A stretch of 54,873 nt of DNA from Litoreibacter sp. (GTDB lineage: Bacteria > Pseudomonadota > Alphaproteobacteria > Rhodobacterales > Rhodobacteraceae). The notes beneath the pieces are model-generated. The model was not told the DNA's origin. It worked only from the letters and a program-made list of their open reading frames with translations, and did not search any database. Positions 52,510 through 54,873 of this stretch are shown here, one piece after another (positions within the stretch are counted from its first letter, which is position 1; every line of letters begins with the position of its first letter). The translations under genes and the position numbers were made by a program. The DNA lies in NCBI GenBank assembly GCA_026710325.1, contig JAPORH010000012.1, positions 1 to 54,873 of the forward strand, read 5' to 3'.

Positions 52510-52998
52510 CTAAGTTCCCCCCACGCATAAATGTGCCTTGCGAGATTGGTCGTCGCGGCTGAACGCGATCGCTTTTGCGACTGCCTTCGAGGAAAAGGCT
52601 TGAGCGTCACGCGCGCAGAACATGCCGCTTGGAGCAGTATTTTGAGATAAAGGCGTCAAACAATTTCGCACTTTACACTTCCCGGCACTTACTTACTTCT
52701 CTCTTCGCGTCACGTTGCGCTGCAGCTCAACACAAGGTTACAGAGCCAGCCTGAGAGAGCGAAGATTGGTCGAAAATGTGTGTGTCGAGGGCGTTTAGAT
52801 GCGTTTAATCCCGAGCTGCTTTTTAAGGTCCTTTTTAAGCTAATTTTTGGGAATTCAGCCCTCAAAGAAGCTTCGCAGCAAAATCTAATTAGATCGATGT
52901 GATTTAGCGGACCTAGGCTGTTTGGCGATGGTTTTCTTCATCCAAAAGAAAACGCTGCCCGAAGGAAACTCCGAGCAGCGTTGAAAATGTCGTTTTTT
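52510..52998. other. 489-base intergenic region between GGDEF-EAL gene and acnB
   Basis: It contains the promoter region of the GGDEF-EAL gene (minus, near 52510-52600) and the acnB terminator (52951-52982). There is also a direct repeat CTTTTTAAG at 52819-52827 and 52831-52839 in an AT-rich part. I find no coding frame or RNA gene. Confidence 0.55.
52951..52982 (-). terminator. intrinsic terminator of acnB
   Basis: AACGCTGC (52951-52958) pairs with GCAGCGTT (52975-52982) around a loop. Read on the minus strand it is followed by TTTTCTTTT. It lies 17 bases past the acnB stop. Confidence 0.88.
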
Positions 52999-54693
52999 TC
53001 AGTAATGCGCCGAAAGGCTCGCCATGCCGGTTGCCTTGGGCGGAGCAAACTTGGTCAAGTCGATGCCGTCAACCGCCTCTTTGTATTCGTCCAACGTCGG
53101 CGTGCGGCCAAGGATCGCTGAAAGCACAACAACAGGGGTTGAGCCCAAAAGGGATTCACCCTTCTTCGTCTCGCTATCGGCAACCACACGCCCTTGGAAC
53201 AGGCGGGTGGACGTGGCCAAGACCGTGTCGCCTTTGGCGGCCTTCTCCTGATTGCCCATACACAGGTTGCAGCCCGGGCGTTCGAGGTAGAGGATGTTCT
53301 CGTACTCGGTCCGCGCCGCAACCTTGGGGGCGCTGTCGTCGAACTCGAACCCGGAGTATTTCTGCAGGACTTCCCAGTCGCCCTCCTCCTTCAGCTCATC
53401 GATGATGTTGTAGGTTGGTGCAGCCACCACCAGCGGCGCTTTGAACTTAACTTCACCATGCGCCTTCTCGAGGTTGCGCAACATCTGCGCCACGATCTTT
53501 ACGTCCCCTTTATGCACCATGCAGGAGCCGACAAAGCCCAGGTCAACTTCCTTCTCCGCTTTGTAGAAGGAGATTGGCCGGATCGTGTCATGGGTGTAGC
53601 GCTTGGAAACATCTGCGTTGTGCACATCCGGGTCCGCAATCATCGGCTCGTTGATCGCGTCGAGATCGACAACGACCTCCGCCACATATTTCGCGGTCTC
53701 ATCAGGCGCGAGCGCTGGCTTTTCGCCAGAGCGAATTTCCGCGATGCGCTTGTCGGCGATATCGATCAGCCCTTGCAGCATCTGCACATCGTTATCCATG
53801 CCCTTGTCGATCATGATCTGGATGCGCGCCTTGGCGATTTCCAGCGACCCGATCAGTGTCTCATCGTTGGAAACACAGATCGAGGCTTTCGCCTTCATCT
53901 CCGCCGTCCAATCGGTGAAGGTGAAGGCCTGGTCAGCCAAGAGGGTGCCGATATGAACCTCGATGATACGGCCTTGGAAGACGTTGTCCCCGAACTGGTC
54001 CAGCATCTGCGCCTGCGTCGCATGCACCACGTCGCGGAAATCCATGTGATCGGCCATCTCACCCTTGAAGGTGACTTTGACGCTTTCGGGGATCGGCATA
54101 GTCGCTTCCCCTGTGGCAAGCGCCAAAGCGACGGTGCCGCTATCTGCACCAAAGGCCACGCCCTTGGACATCCGCGTATGGCTGTCGCCGCCAATGATAA
54201 TGGCCCAGTCATCCACCGTGATGTCGTTCAGTACCTTGTGAATAACATCCGTCATCGAATGATAGACGCCTTTGGGGTCGCGCGCCGTGATCAGCCCAAA
54301 TTTGTGCATGAATGCCATAAGGCGCGGCGTGTTGGCTTGTGCTTTCGCGTCCCAGACGGAAGCCGTGTGGCAGCCAGACTGATAAGCGCCATCGACGGAA
54401 GGCGACAACACGGTCGCGGCCATTGCCTCCAGTTCCTGGCTAGTCATCAGCCCGGTCGTGTCCTGCGAGCCCACGATGTTGACTTTGACGCGAACATCAG
54501 AGCCCGCATGCAGCACCTTGCCCGGCGTCGTGCCGCGCGCATTGGCGTTGAAGATTTTCTCCACCGCGGTCAGGCCTTGGCCTTCATGGCTGATCTCTTT
54601 GGAGGGCGCGAATGCTGATTTAAGTTCAATACCCAAGGTCTCGCAGGCAAATGTCTGAAGTTTTTTGCCAAAGACAATCGCGTAGGAGCCCCC
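52999..54693 (-). pseudogene. acnB: aconitate hydratase B, 3' part of a gene cut by an insertion sequence
   Basis: AcnB interconverts citrate and isocitrate, and also hydrates 2-methylaconitate (2-methylisocitrate dehydratase). This fragment of about 564 codons covers the C-terminal three-fifths: GGSYAIVFGKKLQTFACE at the left edge of homology, then SHEGQGLTAVEK, VGSQDTTGLM, SGCHTAS, IIGGDSHTRMSKG and LERPGCNLCMGNQ. The three Fe-S cysteines appear to be kept (GCHTAS, C-x2-C). The homology stops abruptly at about 54693, where the frame runs into IS sequence with an in-frame TAA. A TTG at 54636 could begin a truncated product, but it would lack the N-terminal domains. The missing N-terminal part probably lies past the IS, outside the window. 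Confidence 0.88.
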
Positions 54694-54873
54694 CGGGTTG
54701 TGTCTCGAAAGTGGTGGAAATTATTCCATGGCGTCTCCGAGCGGCTTATTGTTTGGCTTTGTTATGCTGCGAGGTCAAGGATTTCGTTGAGCGGCTGATC
54801 GAGGGTTTCCCAGCCATTGACCTTGCGCATCTGGATTTGGCCCGATGCCATCAATGCCCAGAACAGCATTGGC
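54694..54873 (-). mobile_element. end of an insertion sequence interrupting acnB (partial)
   Basis: The sequence from GGGTTGTGTCTCGAAAGTGG (about 54695 on) is unrelated to AcnB and probably includes the terminal inverted repeat. About 70 bases inside lies the stop of a coding frame on the minus strand, entering from the window edge. The other end and any target-site duplication are outside the window. Confidence 0.8.
54762..54873 (-). CDS. transposase, C-terminal 36 residues (partial)
   Basis: The frame reads PMLFWALMASGQIQMRKVNG and then WETLDQPLNEILDLAA before TAA 54762-54764. Endings of the form ASGQIxMRKVDGWxTL are familiar from transposases of alphaproteobacterial insertion sequences, possibly the IS256 group, but I cannot fix the family from 36 residues. 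The rest of the gene is outside the window. Confidence 0.6.
   Translation of the reverse strand, partial: PMLFWALMASGQIQMRKVNGWETLDQPLNEILDLAA

Overview
The window looks like chromosomal DNA of an alphaproteobacterium of the family Rhodobacteraceae (Roseobacter group). This is inferred from gene content and order: pntAB with an N-terminally long PntB, the block SUV3-type helicase / S4 protein / FdxA / CarD, the block AI-2E-family permease / HdaA / Ppk / Ppx, a short ProS, and propionyl-CoA carboxylase genes next to a ScfR/PccR regulator. GC content is high and most genes are tightly packed. I see no rRNA, tRNA, CRISPR array or prophage.

Layout. 1-150: 3' end of an unidentified structured transcript with a strong terminator. 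159-4165: pntB and pntA (minus) and a divergent SDR gene with no usable start codon. 4241-8099: CPA2 antiporter, cobT, cobS. 8149-13091: minus-strand run of TPR lipoprotein/periplasmic protein, helicase, S4 protein, FdxA, CarD. 13165-16376: SCP2-like protein, hydrolase, lolD, lolC/E. 16764-22278: universal stress protein plus AGCS symporter, a haloacetate/fluoroacetate dehalogenase candidate, a Tat-exported cyclic nucleotide phosphodiesterase and a small orphan. 22660-26318: SGNH hydrolase, proS, ppx. 26403-30393: ppk, hdaA, AI-2E permease.

30458-43770 is a propionyl-CoA module. pccB, a DUF6497-like protein, small lipoproteins, pccA, a 4-TM protein, a degenerate sulfotransferase-like protein and mcm all lie on the minus strand. 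A Bcr/CflA-type MFS gene and scfR/pccR lie divergently. PccA/PccB convert propionyl-CoA to methylmalonyl-CoA, and the cobalamin-dependent mutase makes succinyl-CoA; CobT and CobS at 6-8 kb make the end of cobalamin. GCAAA-type repeats sit in the pccB/MFS intergenic region and just upstream of scfR, which fits the known PccR operator.

43767-49806: SNase-like protein, choline-to-betaine genes betA and betB, a divergent betI broken by an amber codon, a perfect 26-bp palindrome between them, a DMT exporter and a LysE/ArgO exporter. 49879-52509: a PAS-GGDEF-EAL protein. 52999-54873: the 3' three-fifths of acnB, cut at about 54694 by the end of an insertion sequence that runs off the window.

The most notable points are the nonsense mutation in betI, the IS-interrupted acnB, ScfR operator-like repeats that also flank an MFS transporter, the full set of fluoroacetate-dehalogenase active-site residues, a repeat found three times in the same orientation next to gene stops, tandem 66-residue glycine-rich lipoproteins, and the start-codon defect of the SDR gene. 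I did not find a clearly new multi-gene system. The best candidates for undescribed biology are the small lipoproteins and unknown proteins embedded in the pcc locus.
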